Source of the DNA: Pseudo-nitzschia pungens
Taxonomy: Eukaryota; Bacillariophyta; Bacillariophyceae; Bacillariales; Bacillariaceae
DNA: 64,000 bases
Direction of reading: 5' to 3'
Assembly: GCA_037355855.1 (NCBI GenBank)
Contig: CM074767.1
Coordinates: 1,922,001 to 1,986,000, forward strand
In this document: piece after piece, positions 45,101 through 55,561 of the stretch
Position numbering within the stretch: the stretch's first letter is position 1
Layout of the letters: every line of letters begins with the position of its first letter
The notes under the pieces: generated by a model
The model's input: the letters and a program-made list of their open reading frames with translations, nothing else
Database searches by the model: none
What the model was told of the DNA's origin: nothing
Program-made: the position numbers and the translations under genes

Positions 45101-45566
45101 CCAGGAGTGTTGTGGGAGTTGATCGTGAAAATCCGCTCTTGGACGACCACCAGGCGGGAAACGAGCGCCGCTTGGCGCTTGCCAGGGAATTGGTTGCCAT
45201 GCTGCGGCTGCTGCTCTTGGTCGTGAGGCCTCCAAAGCCGGAAATAGAAGTGCTGCTCCCACTTCCCGCCAGCATTCCTCCGATCATGCCGGACGTCACG
45301 GTTCCGTCGACAAGATCTCCGTAGCTGGATTCTCCCTTGATGAATTTGAAGGATCGAAGTGGGAAGATCTGATCCTCTTCTTGCTGTTGTTGCAGCACGT
45401 TGGGCAGCAGGCCGGGGGTCAGCGGACTCGAGGGCAACACAAAGGCCTCTACTCCTAGGAATAGCCCATGGTTATTGCTTGTTCTGCTTCCTCCTCCTTC
45501 GAGAAGGACCACGAGTGCCGCAGCAACGAATGCGATCCGCGAGCGACTCGCTCGAGTTGTAGGCAT
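42144..45566 (-). CDS. Plastid-targeted-type protein with Asn/Gly/Ser-rich prion-like tail
   Basis: 1,140 residues, ATG at 45566, intronless. Residues 8-22 are hydrophobic (IAFVAAALVVLLEGG), and the signal ends at VEA|FVLPSS, an ASAF-like junction, followed by a Ser/Arg-rich transit-like region. An acidic run (DEDDDEEEEEYDDFGY) lies near 185. Residues ~200-540 appear folded: ALEVVGRDGYPMIGNEV, IEFNVANGDLYPFSGTVSVP, VEIYHGFRDLDGNYHSYNP, SDLLAKHALSVPDANNYDPR, YLEVRIVNTGGAALKAGVES. The last ~450 residues are Asn/Gly/Ser-rich with many SPFG and NPF tripeptide-type motifs, ending in a conserved-looking KNPLMGFAKNLVKGITGR. No family recognised. Plastid location is inferred from the presequence only; the tail resembles phase-separating or FG-type disordered regions. 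Confidence 0.75.
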   Translation of the reverse strand: MPTTRASRSRIAFVAAALVVLLEGGGSRTSNNHGLFLGVEAFVLPSSPLTPGLLPNVLQQQQEEDQIFPLRSFKFIKGESSYGDLVDGTVTSGMIGGMLAGSGSSTSISGFGGLTTKSSSRSMATNSLASAKRRSFPAWWSSKSGFSRSTPTTLLAAGSIESWPVLEADDIQILVRKGEAIEDEDDDEEEEEYDDFGYPIAKKPSSSVKATLERWERDIALEVVGRDGYPMIGNEVQPTPNNYYSSNYGEENNDRCTQKIEFNVANGDLYPFSGTVSVPPPLTVEDSTGNQQTVMMVLNNPDEDEDGDAGFGNALLPGSSSSSSLVRQQGGNTKKRSKRRGKTVEARIEPLYKSPDEKYAEAQLQQQQQYEFGYDEYGNEVYNPGSEKTTIPSQGYQSFQVDATDPASGKIKISLERDENSGGSGLGGAFRSAMGGGSSNSGVSEARVEIYHGFRDLDGNYHSYNPEEDDKRISLDVSTMHPSFSSVVDTMPSDLLAKHALSVPDANNYDPRFSAYQPYLEVRIVNTGGAALKAGVESYMPFYKSRSQQEKEAQQRERNREQFQRRGTASLPPATTVKADDPFLLVDSAQSSTSSRRIHNTFPNQSEKSYVSVKRTRRVDNARAETLQGFGGNSNKFMGSRDSGVKPDVPGGSARLGATSESRKKFARTERRQFSLPYYNDSNSPQLQRKNNKKSDYDRYGMGTSLNDRVPESPLSPDDDDRSTKIGYGQTIDTIATTPGGRVSGTNTNKLALASFGGNGGSISGMQSRQGLQQQLRDGRNYQNSEAQTSRFLGNGNSIGDGVMNGRPPSAGTSPFAAYGSVSETNTNRYNGNNNNSNRMAGNGGFGSGSAMSRGSNGRIINNKQNVGAFAGNGRVIGDGVIKGQQTTQGGFSGYSSGNVIRGNDNSFGSSSSSSSFNNNGFSGQSNNSNRLGGGTKPFGSYSGNSNNNSFGGNTINNYSNDMNDSPFGNMGRPPQTTGNSKNPFANMNGESSVNSNNSSPFGGSPSNNFSGKNSFNNNSNGFNSNNSFGGGGMGSPQRPQQPNVAGRSSAMKNPFSGLNGSSSGNVAKSSPFGNTGSANNNAMGSQNSSPFGSIGSPSTTAMRSRNFDSDYVEDEAESSSSKNPLMGFAKNLVKGITGR

Positions 45567-46623
45567 ATTTTTATTGATGCAGTATTGCGATAGATTCGCA
45601 GTCGATTGTGCGACGAATCGAACGATTCTTCTTTAATGTATTGTTCTTTATCCTTCGTTCGAGCTGGATATCTTATCCAACCGTTCAACAGTGCTAGTCT
45701 CTCTAAATCAATCTCTGTGTGTAATGCTGTCGATCGGTTTTGTTGTTTCTACGTAACGAATCAATTGATTTCTAGGTGACTGTGACAAACAAACACCCGC
45801 GCCTTCGTGAGTCTTGAGAATCTTATCGATGGCAGACGGACAAGGCCTGATGTTTTTTCGTCGAGTGAGATCAGTCGGTCGAGACAGGGACAAAAACAAC
45901 AAGAAACAATGGTAACACTTTCTAAAACGGTAGCGTTGAAACACGTACGTGTATGCTTAGTGGTGGCAGCTGGAGACGATCACCAAATGAAATGGAAGAG
46001 TTAAGTTACGGTAATTACTCGTAGCGGCAGTCGTGTCTGGTACGGATCATACAGTTTATGGTAAGGTTATGATGATGGTCAGAAAGTTACGTTGCCCCCT
46101 TAGTTCTCGTTTCGTAATAGGTCCCAAACGTTCTTGTTCTCGCTTTTTTCCGTTCGAACTTGCGCAACGAAGCTAAAAGAATCGCAAAACAGATTGCCGC
46201 TCGTTCTGCGGATGAATGATACACATACTATTCAAAACACGTATTCATACACTTCGCTACTTTTACAATTGCCGACAAGCGTTGAATCGATGACACTGAT
46301 TCGTAGAAAATGGTGCCGCATTTTCGTCAAAAACAAACCCCGTTGATCTTATTGGAACAATTGTATCGGTCACGTTGCCCCCACGCGAGCTGCCTCCTCT
46401 CAAATGTGTGCGGATGGCGCGCGGTGATATGCGTAACCTTAAATCATCTCAGCAAACAATTTGTCATTGGTCTGACTGTCTCGCTCGCATCATGACATCG
46501 ATGTCCGGAACGTGCAGACGGGACTGAGTCTGCGGGAAATCATGTTTTCCTACAATTTGTCCTCCAAAAAATATGTGTTGAGGGAATCGAAACTACATTT
46601 AAGGGGGAAAAAATGAAGAAATT
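45567..46623. other. Intergenic, upstream of the prion-like-tail gene
   Basis: No gene recognised. Presumed promoter side of the minus-strand gene starting at 45566, with scattered short open frames. Confidence 0.4.
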
Positions 46624-46717
46624 CCCGCAGAAGCAATAAAAATTCCCACAGAACCAAAAAACGCTCCCGCAGAAGCAAAAAACGCTCCCGCAGAAGCAAA
46701 AAACGCTCCTGCAGACT
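46624..46717. repeat. 21-bp minisatellite (four units)
   Basis: Units based on CCCGCAGAAGCAAAAAACGC plus T start at 46624, 46645, 46666 and 46687 (the last two identical), then a partial unit ending in GCAGACTGCGGG. Confidence 0.85.
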
Positions 46718-46757
46718 GCGGGAAAGTGCCCAAAAAACTGGACCAGCATATAAAAAA

Positions 46758-46870
46758 TTGGAGTAAGCTTAAATACACTGGAGTAAGCTTTAAATACATT
46801 GGATCAAGCTTAAATAAATTGGATCAAGGCTTGAAATACACTGGAGCAAGCTCAAACAAATTGGAGTAAG
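46758..46870. repeat. ~21-bp minisatellite (TTGGAGTAAGCTTAAATA-type)
   Basis: About five imperfect tandem units of 20-22 bp, each TGGAGTAAGCTTAAATACA or a close variant. Confidence 0.8.
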
Positions 46871-46974
46871 GTTACCCGGTAATTAGCAGAGTTTTGGCGA
46901 GCTTTCGGTACATGCGCAACAGAAAAACTCTGTACTTGTAGTACAAATACAAATTTCAACGTAATTTAAGGTAC

Positions 46975-48236
46975 CTGTAGGATCTAGTCTTTTTTTCCAC
47001 ACCAACACACCACCACTTCTCATTTCGACCGGTACCATGGTGGTTGCCCAAATCCTGTTGCAACAGCTGAAGATCAATACGAGAGGCGAGCTAGTAGATT
47101 TGGTAGATCTAGAGCAACAGATCTACAGAGCTGCAGGAGCAATCGGTCCATTCGACGGGACGTTTGCTCACTGGTGTGGATACAGCGAGGATGGTACCTA
47201 CCCGGGGTTGTAATCCCCCCCTGAGCGGTAGAGCGCTGAGCGCCATTGTCGATTGTCGCGTCTCCACCACCATGGTCGATTGTCGATTTTGGTTGTATTT
47301 CTTAGTGGTAGTTTAGTGGGGGATTTGCTTTTGCAGAGTTGCAAAAATAGAAATAATGAATTAGTGTTGCTCCAGTTTGCTCCAGTTTATTTGTAATAGG
47401 TTTTCGATTGTACCCAATACCCAATAGCGCCGGCAGTCGATCACTCCCACGTCACTCCCACAGCTAAGTATCGAACACTTGTGGGATTCGATTATATTCA
47501 TCTCTATTGGTGGATATCGAACATAGGTACAATCGAAAACCTTGGACGTCCAGATGGTGGAATTGAAGTCGTGTTTTGCGATCCGGACTTTCATGTACCG
47601 GTATGTTCGATATCCAGACTTCTAGGCCTGCAATAGCTAAAGAGAGGTGTTCTTCTATACTTGGACGCGTCAGTCGACCTCATTCCCACCAGGTCTCTAT
47701 ACTTGGACGCGTCCGTCGACCTCATTCCCACGAAGACTCTTTGCGGCGCCGGTCGACTTCAATCCCAGGAGTTCTTCTATACTTTGCGGCGCCGGTCAAC
47801 TTCAATCCCACCACCTGGACGTCCAAGGTTTTCTATTGTACCTATGTTCGATATCCACCAATGCAAATGAATATAATCGAATCCCACAAGTGTTCCATAC
47901 TTAGCTGTGGGAGTGACATGGGAGTGACACGAGAGTCGACTGTCGGCGGTGCTATTGGGTACAATCGAAAACCTATTTCAAAGCAACTGGAGCAAACACT
48001 AATTCATTATTTCTATTTTTGCAACTCTGCAAAAGCAAATCTAAACAACCACTAAGAAATACAACCAAAATCGATCGACAATGGCGGAGACTCGACAATC
48101 GCCTGGTGGAGACGCGACAATAAAAATGGGTTCAAAGGAGCTGTTGCAACAGGATTTGGGCAACCACCATGGTCCCGGTCGAAATGAGAAGGAGTGGTGT
48201 GTTGGTGTCAAAAAAGAAGAAGACTAGATCCTACAG
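46975..48236. repeat. 1.26-kb fold-back element (long imperfect inverted repeat)
   Basis: Left arm 46975-47568, right arm 47800-48236, loop 231 bp. Anchoring matches are CTGTAGGATCTAGTC with its complement at the outer tips, the block containing GGTTGCCCAAATCCTGTTGC, the block around GCAAAAATAGAAATAATGAA, and GGACGTCCA at the inner tips. The left arm has roughly 150 extra bases (about 47072-47250). The loop holds four imperfect tandem units ending in CATTCCCAC or CAATCCCA. Outside the arms, GAGTTTTGGCGAGCTTTCG occurs in direct orientation near 46890 and 48324. No protein is encoded. Confidence 0.8.
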
Positions 48237-48370
48237 TGAATTGAGTAGAATTAAAGTACCAGAGAATATTTCCAGGGAAGGGCGCGCGGCCATTAACTTC
48301 TGGAGTTTGCAATGTAAAACCGCGGAGTTTTGGCGAGCTTTCGAAATGCGTGTATTACTACATTTAACCG

Positions 48371-48490
48371 TTCCGTCAGGGTTAAAAACATTCCCTTACT
48401 GTTAAAAAAATTCCCTCAGCATTAAAAAAATTCCCTCAGCATTCAAAAAACTCCTGCAGAAGCAAAAAACGCTCCCGCAGAAGCAAAAAA
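48371..48490. repeat. 20-bp minisatellite (six units)
   Basis: Six consecutive 20-bp units starting at 48371, 48391, 48411, 48431, 48451 and 48471. The middle ones read TTCCCTCAGCATTAAAAAAA; the last two change to the CTCCYGCAGAAGCAAAAAA form of the 46624 minisatellite. Confidence 0.85.
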
Positions 48491-48497
48491 AAATTCC

Positions 48498-48599
48498 TTC
48501 AGCTGAGGGAAAAAAAACAAATTCCCGCAGCCCACAATTTTGAACCCAAAAAAAATTTGGTGGCTGCGGGAATTTTGTTTTTTTCCCTCAGCTGCAGGA
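48498..48599. repeat. Hairpin: ~40-bp inverted repeat
   Basis: The left arm (48498-48537), CTTCAGCTGAGGGAAAA through ATTCCCGCAGCC, is matched by the reverse complement at 48557-48599 with few mismatches and a ~20-bp loop. Confidence 0.8.
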
Positions 48600-48872
48600 G
48601 TTTTTAATTTTTAGGGAGAAACGGTAATTCTTGAAGGAAAATTCTTCACAATCGGGAATTTATAATTTATTTTAAAAGTAGCGATATGTGAATGGGGGAG
48701 GAATAGTAATTTTTAAGAGCAACTCGTTTATTTTGGTCCCCCAAATATTTGTACTACTTTCGTTAAAAATGATAAATTCCCGCAGACTCACTTGCATAAT
48801 CATCGTCGACTTCAAAGTTAACGTAAGATTAAAACCTTACCTTTCTCGTAAGATTACTAAGGTTACTGAATG

Positions 48873-48971
48873 CTGCAAAACTCCCATCGGTTGTCCCCGG
48901 TTCTACTCCTACGTCCCCCAATACTAATTTCTATGGAAACTAGGGGACAGCTGATAGGAATTCCCTAGCAG
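48873..48971. mobile_element. Solitary MITE, same family as 13431-13626
   Basis: About 99 bp with imperfect inverted ends. The right end ACAGCTGATAGGAATTCC is near identical to arm B' of the nested copy, and the interior GGTTCTACTCCTACGTCCCC and ATTTCTATGGAA matches the outer element there. Confidence 0.75.
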
Positions 48972-49405
48972 GGGTGAAGAATAATCTCCAGTCCAATCCA
49001 CCGGTATGTTCTGAAATACCGTACTTCGTACGTAGTACTTCGTACGTAGTACTTCGTAGTACTTCGTACTGCGTAAGATATCTACTGATTGGCAGTCATC
49101 TTACTCGTAACCCTTCTGTAAGGCTTACTCAGATATCGTATTAGGAAGAACAACTACGAAGTAAACCTTACGAGGTAAGGTTACGTAGTTACTACTGTAA
49201 TTACTACGTTCACGCATCACCGCGGAAAAACGATACTACGTACAAGTTAGTAGTCGTAACCTTACTGAAGGAAAATGATAGAAGTGCTGTTTGTAATATT
49301 CATCAAGTTGTATTTTACAGTATTGTTATCATAATTCTAGATGGTGTTAGTCGCAGTTTGTAGTACAAGTGTGTAGCAATTCATTGCGTCGGTAGGTTTT
49401 GTCCC
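48972..49405. other. Intergenic, GTAC-rich
   Basis: Includes a tandem and palindromic tract of GTACTTCGTAC units at 49021-49071, and repeated TTAC/GTAA words. No gene recognised. Confidence 0.5.
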
Positions 49406-50272
49406 TTAGATGGAACCAACAACGCTTTGGGTGCTGCCCTTTCGGATCGTGACAAGAGTGGGGGAGCATGGTTCCCGCTCATCTCCGTACGAGTAATCCG
49501 TTTCGGTCTCATTATTGATGTATGGTTGTGTCTGCAAGCTATCACTGCCACGAACATCAAGGTACATTGAGTCGTATTCGATGATGAAACTGGCAACAGA
49601 AAACTCGGGACTGTGAAGATCTGTGTTGCGATCCTTCTCGATGCGTTCTTCCGCCTTGAGACTTCTGAGGGCCCGGTGGGATTCCTGGATCTTTTCCAGT
49701 TCTTCAGCTTCGGCTCGTTTCTTCTCTTGGAAGTCGAGGTATCTCTGGTAAATAGTTTCCATATCGTCTACCAGTTCAAACTCGTCTTCCCAATCAGGGC
49801 CGAACCTGTCAGCGAGGGAATCGCAATAACGTTCGTAAAGGGCTTCCATCTCGAGCACTTGGAAAGGAGTCCAACTCTTCATTTGTTCTTCGGATTCCTC
49901 GTCCTCTTCCTCATCGAAGAAATATTCGTAATCGCAGTCATCAGTGTCGCACTCTTCTTGCAACGCCAACAACTTTTCTTGGCATTCCGGACCATCGCAG
50001 TCCTCGTGCCATTCATCACATCCTTCATCGTCACAGTCTTCGTCGTTTTCACCCGCGTGAATAGCGACGGGATCTTGAACTGCTCGGAGTGACGACTGGG
50101 TGCTCAAGGCACTGACAACAAGGCTCGAAGGCGCGATGATACTTGTGGACAGGAAGATCGCGACTAGAAGCAACGGCAGGGGAAGAGAAATGATTTTTGC
50201 ACAAGTGGAAGGGCGCTGTTGTTGCGGGCGTGATCGTTTTCTCGATCGAGTGCACGTGGTAGATGAAATCAT
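49406..50272 (-). CDS. Secreted acidic Cys-containing protein, unknown function
   Basis: 288 residues, ATG at 50272. A basic start is followed by a hydrophobic core (IISLPLPLLLVAIFLSTSII) and a likely signal cleavage near VSA|LS. Residues ~75-120 are strongly acidic with paired cysteines (CDDEGCDEWHEDCDGPEC, then CDTDDCDYEYFFDEEEDEE), a pattern that could bind calcium or other divalent cations. Residues ~130-215 are helical and charged (MKSWTPFQVLEMEALYERYC; YQRYLDFQEKKRAEAEELEK). The C-terminal 70 residues are polar. No family recognised. A secretory or vesicular role is inferred from the signal peptide. The gene is richer in AT than the GC-rich genes upstream. Confidence 0.7.
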   Translation of the reverse strand: MISSTTCTRSRKRSRPQQQRPSTCAKIISLPLPLLLVAIFLSTSIIAPSSLVVSALSTQSSLRAVQDPVAIHAGENDEDCDDEGCDEWHEDCDGPECQEKLLALQEECDTDDCDYEYFFDEEEDEESEEQMKSWTPFQVLEMEALYERYCDSLADRFGPDWEDEFELVDDMETIYQRYLDFQEKKRAEAEELEKIQESHRALRSLKAEERIEKDRNTDLHSPEFSVASFIIEYDSMYLDVRGSDSLQTQPYINNETETDYSYGDEREPCSPTLVTIRKGSTQSVVGSI

Positions 50273-53200
50273 ATTGATGGTGTTTCAGTTCAGACTTGAT
50301 GCTGATAGATATTAATAATAGCAATGAAAGTATTTGTCGCGAATAGCGGAAATCAGATGCGATGCGTCTCGAAGTAATAATATTTTTTTGTGAGGGAAGG
50401 AGAAGAGCCATAAAAAACTGTGGAACAAAATGGACGACGATGTATGGTACGTAAGACCTTTCTAACTCGCTAAACAAAAGTAACTTTGTGCAATTGACGG
50501 AGTCATTGTTTACCATTTTGGAAATCCTGTTGGGTGCAATGAATGTACGAAGAATAAAGAATTCAACTCATTCTGACACTACTACTTATGAACTTAAGAA
50601 AATGCTTTGGACCTGTAGATTATCATCACTTCATACTTAAGAAATCGGATGGAGATAGAAACGCAATGGGATAATTGAGCTATACTCATGCAAATTCGTT
50701 GAGACTATGTGATATATGGAAATTTCATTAAAGCTTCGAACCGATCAAGATCCGCTTGATGGCATTCAAAAGTGATTATATTTCAACTATCCCTAATCGT
50801 GGTTCCTTGGGCCTTCTAACGAATAGGCATACAGGAAAGCTTTCTTCAACTTTCATCATCCTCTGCTTAACGATAGTTATTTTATTTGCGCCTCAGTGCA
50901 TAAATAAAGATTATTAAGGTGTCGCAATGTCCAAATCTCATTCTCTGCATCCCAATATGTAAGGTTTTTCTGAATTATTAGTCATCAGTAATACTTCGTA
51001 TTCTTCGTGTGGATTCACGCGTGGAAAAATATTCTTCTATCTTGGACCGTCGTTCATTGGAAAATGTCTCATTTTGTTTTTGCAACTGGGCAATAAAAGA
51101 ACGCATTGTCTCACGGTATTGTTAGTCTCGGCATGATAGCTGAAGAACCAAAAACTACGACAGAAGGTGCACCCAAACCGTTTTCCATGTTGGTCGGAGC
51201 CCTACCGATATCGCACATTTTTACGAATCACTGTTGCAGGGGTCACCTTTTAATGTTTGTTTAGATGTGTTGGTGAGAAGGAAGAATTCAACGTCACACA
51301 TCACTTGCGAACCTTGTGCAAATGAAAGATGAAACATGGAAAAACGAATCATTGATTTGACTCATTCTTGAACCCATGTATGAGGGGTCGCTGATGGAAT
51401 TAGCTTAGATGACTGACGATTCAAGATCGAAATGCGATGTATTCCAGACAACAACAAAAAAGTACAGTAACGCGAGGGGTTTGTGTGTGTGTTTTCAACA
51501 ACACCGCCGCCGGGTTCCACATGGTTTATCCCTCAATCCTCAATACGGAGACAACCGGTCTTTTGCAGGTTTTAGATGAAGCACAAGAAGCTGGTTGTTG
51601 TTGAAAATTGTGTTAACAAGCCTATGAATACTGCACGGGAATTTCTAGTTTCAGCCTCGCGTACCGTCGGAGGGCTACAACATCGCCGAAAATCAAATTG
51701 AGAACATCTCAGCCTCGCTGTGAAGTTGTCCACGCAACAACTATGGGTCATATTTTTCGAAACGTATGGCAGTGATCATCCGATGTAGTACATGCATTAA
51801 CGAAAAGGGTATAGTTCAATCAACAATCCACCGAAGATTAGGCAACACGATGACACGGTGGAGACCATTCCTGACCTTTAAATATTTGGGCTAATGTATC
51901 ATTAACAGTATTCCATGAGTAGCCTGAGCAGAAATAATAATCTACGTGGGCGGCATGAACTATCCATTACGAATGAACAGTACAGAATTCTCCTGACTGG
52001 TGTCACTGATACGACGATGACAATTCCGTCTTTCGCTCATCCCTTAACACATCCCCTGAGGGGTGTTGCCGGGCGAGTATCGAATAACGTACGCATACGT
52101 CGACACTGAAGAGCCATCGGTGAAGCGAGACATCGAGTACAATTGGGTCCAATTTTTTCATTTGTTACGAGATTGCATTGGACTTGTCGGTTGATGCTTA
52201 TTGATTCATTACAACTAATTCGGAATTGGTTCTCTGCCTCCAACATACATCTAGTATATTCGTAACCGATAATAGAAGCCGATCTATTCAAATAGGAAGA
52301 GTGACAATTATCTATTTCATTGATGGCAACCCCTTGCGAGAAATTTCTCGCTGCGATTTGCAATTCCATGCAATGCACTAGTGCTGGTGCGAGCCGTACC
52401 AAGGGATCTTGCTTTGGTATCAACTTCCCCGTAGCCGCAATATCGCATGTTAAGCATCGAAAAGCCAATGATGAGGGAACCCAAGTCCCTATTGTATTGT
52501 AGGTATCATAGATTTACTACTTAATTGCAACACTGAGATATATTCTGTTCAAAAGAGAGGCAACCAAATTCTGAATCTAGTCTATCCATCCAATGAATTG
52601 CATGTATGTCACCAATCCTGTTCGTTGCTGTCTCATTCGAAATACTGTACACCTTGCAAAAAGAAGACCACAATGGTATGAATACCAAGTAGATAGAGGC
52701 CCAGCATTTGAAAAGAAAGATATTCTTCAGTCTTCAGTTGCATCTTCAATCTCTGACCATTCACATACACACTGAAATACATTCAGTCCCATATGAAATT
52801 GTTCCATCATCACTGGATCACTGAATTTTTAATGTTTGATTCATCATTTCCCTGACGTCACAAAATTAACAAAACATACTATATATCCATTTTAGTAGCA
52901 GGTTAGAATAAACTATTTAGATTGAGCTATCATTTTTCATGTGGCTTATTTGAAATGTGATTGGTGTACTATAGAGATTAAGGAAATCTGTAGAAGCAAT
53001 GTTAACTGTGAAAGCAAAGTTTGGCATGATGTACATAGTGCGAGCTGCAAAATAATGGTGACAAGCTACAAACTATTGGATAGAAGTAGTAATAGAATTT
53101 TACTGCAGCATCTGAAGAGCTACTTTTGATTCTGAGTACAGAGGATACCATTGGTTCACTTTTGAAGCAAATCCCAACTTATTGAATAGAAACTACTACA

Positions 53201-54727
53201 ATTGGATTTGCTAGAAGCACAACAGTTGATGCATAGTTACCAATAATTCGGCACATGTAACAAAAAAAGCTGCTGGTTAAGAAAGCAGTTTCTGATGAAG
53301 AGGATCACCGTTGACTGGAATCTCAGTAAGCCTTACTTTTCATCTTTGACTTTCGTTGTGTCTCGTACAAATTCTGTTTGTCTAACACGATAAACATCAC
53401 CTTTCCAAATTCCCGATATTTAGCAGATCTAACGGGCCTTCATTGTAAGCTAAAAAGAGTGATGTCAACCATGTCAACGACGAATCGCATTTTCTGATGG
53501 ATTGGAGCGTTCTTCTTTCATTCTCCAGAAACCAATTGCAACGTACCGGTATTCCAACTGTCATTGTTCCTTACCGGTATTACTCGAAGTTTAATTTTTG
53601 AAATTTGATGGTAAGACTTAACCTTAGTTACCTTACGCTACCGGACCTAGAGTAGTTACACGTACCGTAAGGGTCTTACGAAGTACTTCTGAACTTTAAA
53701 AAAAATGACGGACTGTTACACCAACTGTCGAAGTAATTTCAGGATCAAGTAAAACCATACGTAACTACGAAGACGACACCGCTAACACTAATTTATACGA
53801 AGTAGCAATTTCTACTACGTGTAGATTATAATCTGGTCCAAGAGCTTAGTTAAAAGAGACACGGACACGACCTTCCTCGCCAAATTCCAGATGTTATTCT
53901 TTATAAATCGAGCGTGCAGCACCTGGAGAATAGTGTACGTGTACCAATTGCATCATTGGTTACAGTAACTTAAGCTAACTGCCAATCATTTTTATTTTTA
54001 TTTCTCAATTCAAAAAAGCTCATCATTCAAACCTCCTATCAGATCGTAGTTTTCCACACAAGTTCGGTAACCTCACGCTAAGTTACCGTGTAATACCTTA
54101 TAAGTAGGGTTACTACCGTACAGAAAGCAAAAACAAAATTCAAAAATGAGACTAAATAATGAGCAGAGAACCGACAGAAAACACCGATGAAGAGAACCAT
54201 GGTGACAAAGAACTATCAAGCCTCAACACCAGTCTCATTCCTGTAGTGAATTATTCTTAATGTGGTTCTCAGTTTATTGTTCAATAAATTCAATAAAAAA
54301 TACTGTAATGACAACTGGTAATCAAAAAGGTGACAGGTGAGTTCCAACTAAAATTGCTTCAACAATATGAACTTCTGAAATGAGGACGGAGGCCTGCCTA
54401 TCTAAGTCATCAATTTCACGAGTATCTTACTGTAGTAATTGAGGAGATAAAAAATGATTATTGTTTGGGGTCATCAGATAAATAGAAGAGTATTGCGTCT
54501 TTTCTTTTAAAAAGTACAAATGATAAATGGTACGTTGTTTTAACAGTAGCAAATTAGCATTGTATCACAGCTGGTGATACGGAGGTTTATAGTTGATGTA
54601 GCGCAATATAATGTCGAAAGAGGTTATGGGTTGGTTCACACTTTTGTGACAATTGTGTTCTCTTCGTAGCATGGTAAGAAGTAAGACAGATAAAAGTTGT
54701 TGCAGGCTCTTTGTTCCAGTTGTTCAC
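50273..54727. other. Long AT-rich intergenic region, no gene recognised
   Basis: About 4.5 kb with no long open frame and no recognisable RNA gene. The longest frame (minus, 52037-52468, 143 codons) is Cys-rich but has no family I recognise. GTAC/TTAC words cluster near 53560-53700 and 54060-54130. Confidence 0.4.
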
Positions 54728-55561
54728 TTAGATCGAAAGACCTATTGCACCATCTGGGAATCGAATAGCTGTTGCAAGATAATCCAAAGTCGTAGCGACG
54801 GGAGAGCGAGAACGGCGTGTACGACCTTCCGCCTCGTCGTTGGTGAAAGATGATCCGTCTTGTGACGCTGTAGGGCACGGGACGTGAATAAGGGACTTTC
54901 TCTTCGGCATATTTGACGAGCTGTTTCCGGATGTAGCCGCAGCGGCAATGTTCAATAGGCTTAGATTGAGCTGGAGACTCAGTGAGCGTGTCATATTCAA
55001 TGACGGTCTTCTTGGAATTGTGGCGTTAGCGTTGACAGTACTCCTGGAAGACGATGATCGCTGGACGACATTTCTCTTGGGGATGGTGGTGATCGTATTA
55101 GGGATGTTACCATCCTTGTCAATAGTTCGTGTAGGAATGCTCATTCTTGACCTCCTTCTCCTCAATGTTGGCTCCGATGTGTTTTCTTGATCAAGATTAA
55201 ATTCAAGTTCTTGGGGGAATGGTGGTATGCGACTTCTTCTCGACTTCTTTTGACGAGGAAGCAGTGTAATCTTTGGAAGCGGAGGGACCAGTGCTCCGGC
55301 GTTGTACACGCCGTTTGAGGAGTCTTCGGGGAGAAAATTGCAGAAGTTCTCGCAATCTAGCAAAGGAAAGTTTGTGCTCATAGGAGGAAGAGGGTAAACA
55401 GCAGTGGCGTCAAACGACGTTGTACGTTTTCTCTTCAATGCTGGAGGTTCATTCTCCGCTACGAAATTCCTTTCTCTTCTATTAGGAGATGATGGTGGCG
55501 TTAGGAATTCGAAAGGGGTTAAAGGCATGGAATAGGTGCCCATAGTGCTATCCGAATCCAT
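54728..55561 (-). CDS. Ser/Arg-rich protein, unknown function, probably nuclear or phosphorylated
   Basis: 277 residues, ATG at 55561, stop TAA at 54728. No known domain. The N-terminus has a Pro-directed segment (MPLTPFEFLTPPSSPNRRER) that looks like kinase sites, followed by basic clusters LKRKRTTSF, RQKKSRRSR and RRRRSRMS that could be nuclear localisation or 14-3-3 type sites. The middle is Ser/Asn-rich (RSSSSRSTVNAN; SLSLQLNLSLLNIAAAATSG). The final ~25 residues (TTLDYLATAIRFPDGAIGLS) look ordered. Several Arg-x-x-Ser sites suggest regulation by phosphorylation. The clean frame and codon pattern support a real gene; the role is unknown. Confidence 0.55.
   Translation of the reverse strand: MDSDSTMGTYSMPLTPFEFLTPPSSPNRRERNFVAENEPPALKRKRTTSFDATAVYPLPPMSTNFPLLDCENFCNFLPEDSSNGVYNAGALVPPLPKITLLPRQKKSRRSRIPPFPQELEFNLDQENTSEPTLRRRRSRMSIPTRTIDKDGNIPNTITTIPKRNVVQRSSSSRSTVNANATIPRRPSLNMTRSLSLQLNLSLLNIAAAATSGNSSSNMPKRKSLIHVPCPTASQDGSSFTNDEAEGRTRRSRSPVATTLDYLATAIRFPDGAIGLSI

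Noticed and set aside
47219..47245. CTGAGCGGTAGAGCGCTGAG, reminiscent of a tRNA D-arm/box A
   Set aside because: No acceptor, anticodon or T-arm pairing and no box B nearby; it lies within the fold-back left arm.
52037..52468. 143-codon Cys-rich minus-strand frame in the large intergenic region
   Set aside because: No recognisable family, no codon bias visible; could be an old transposon piece but unsupported.
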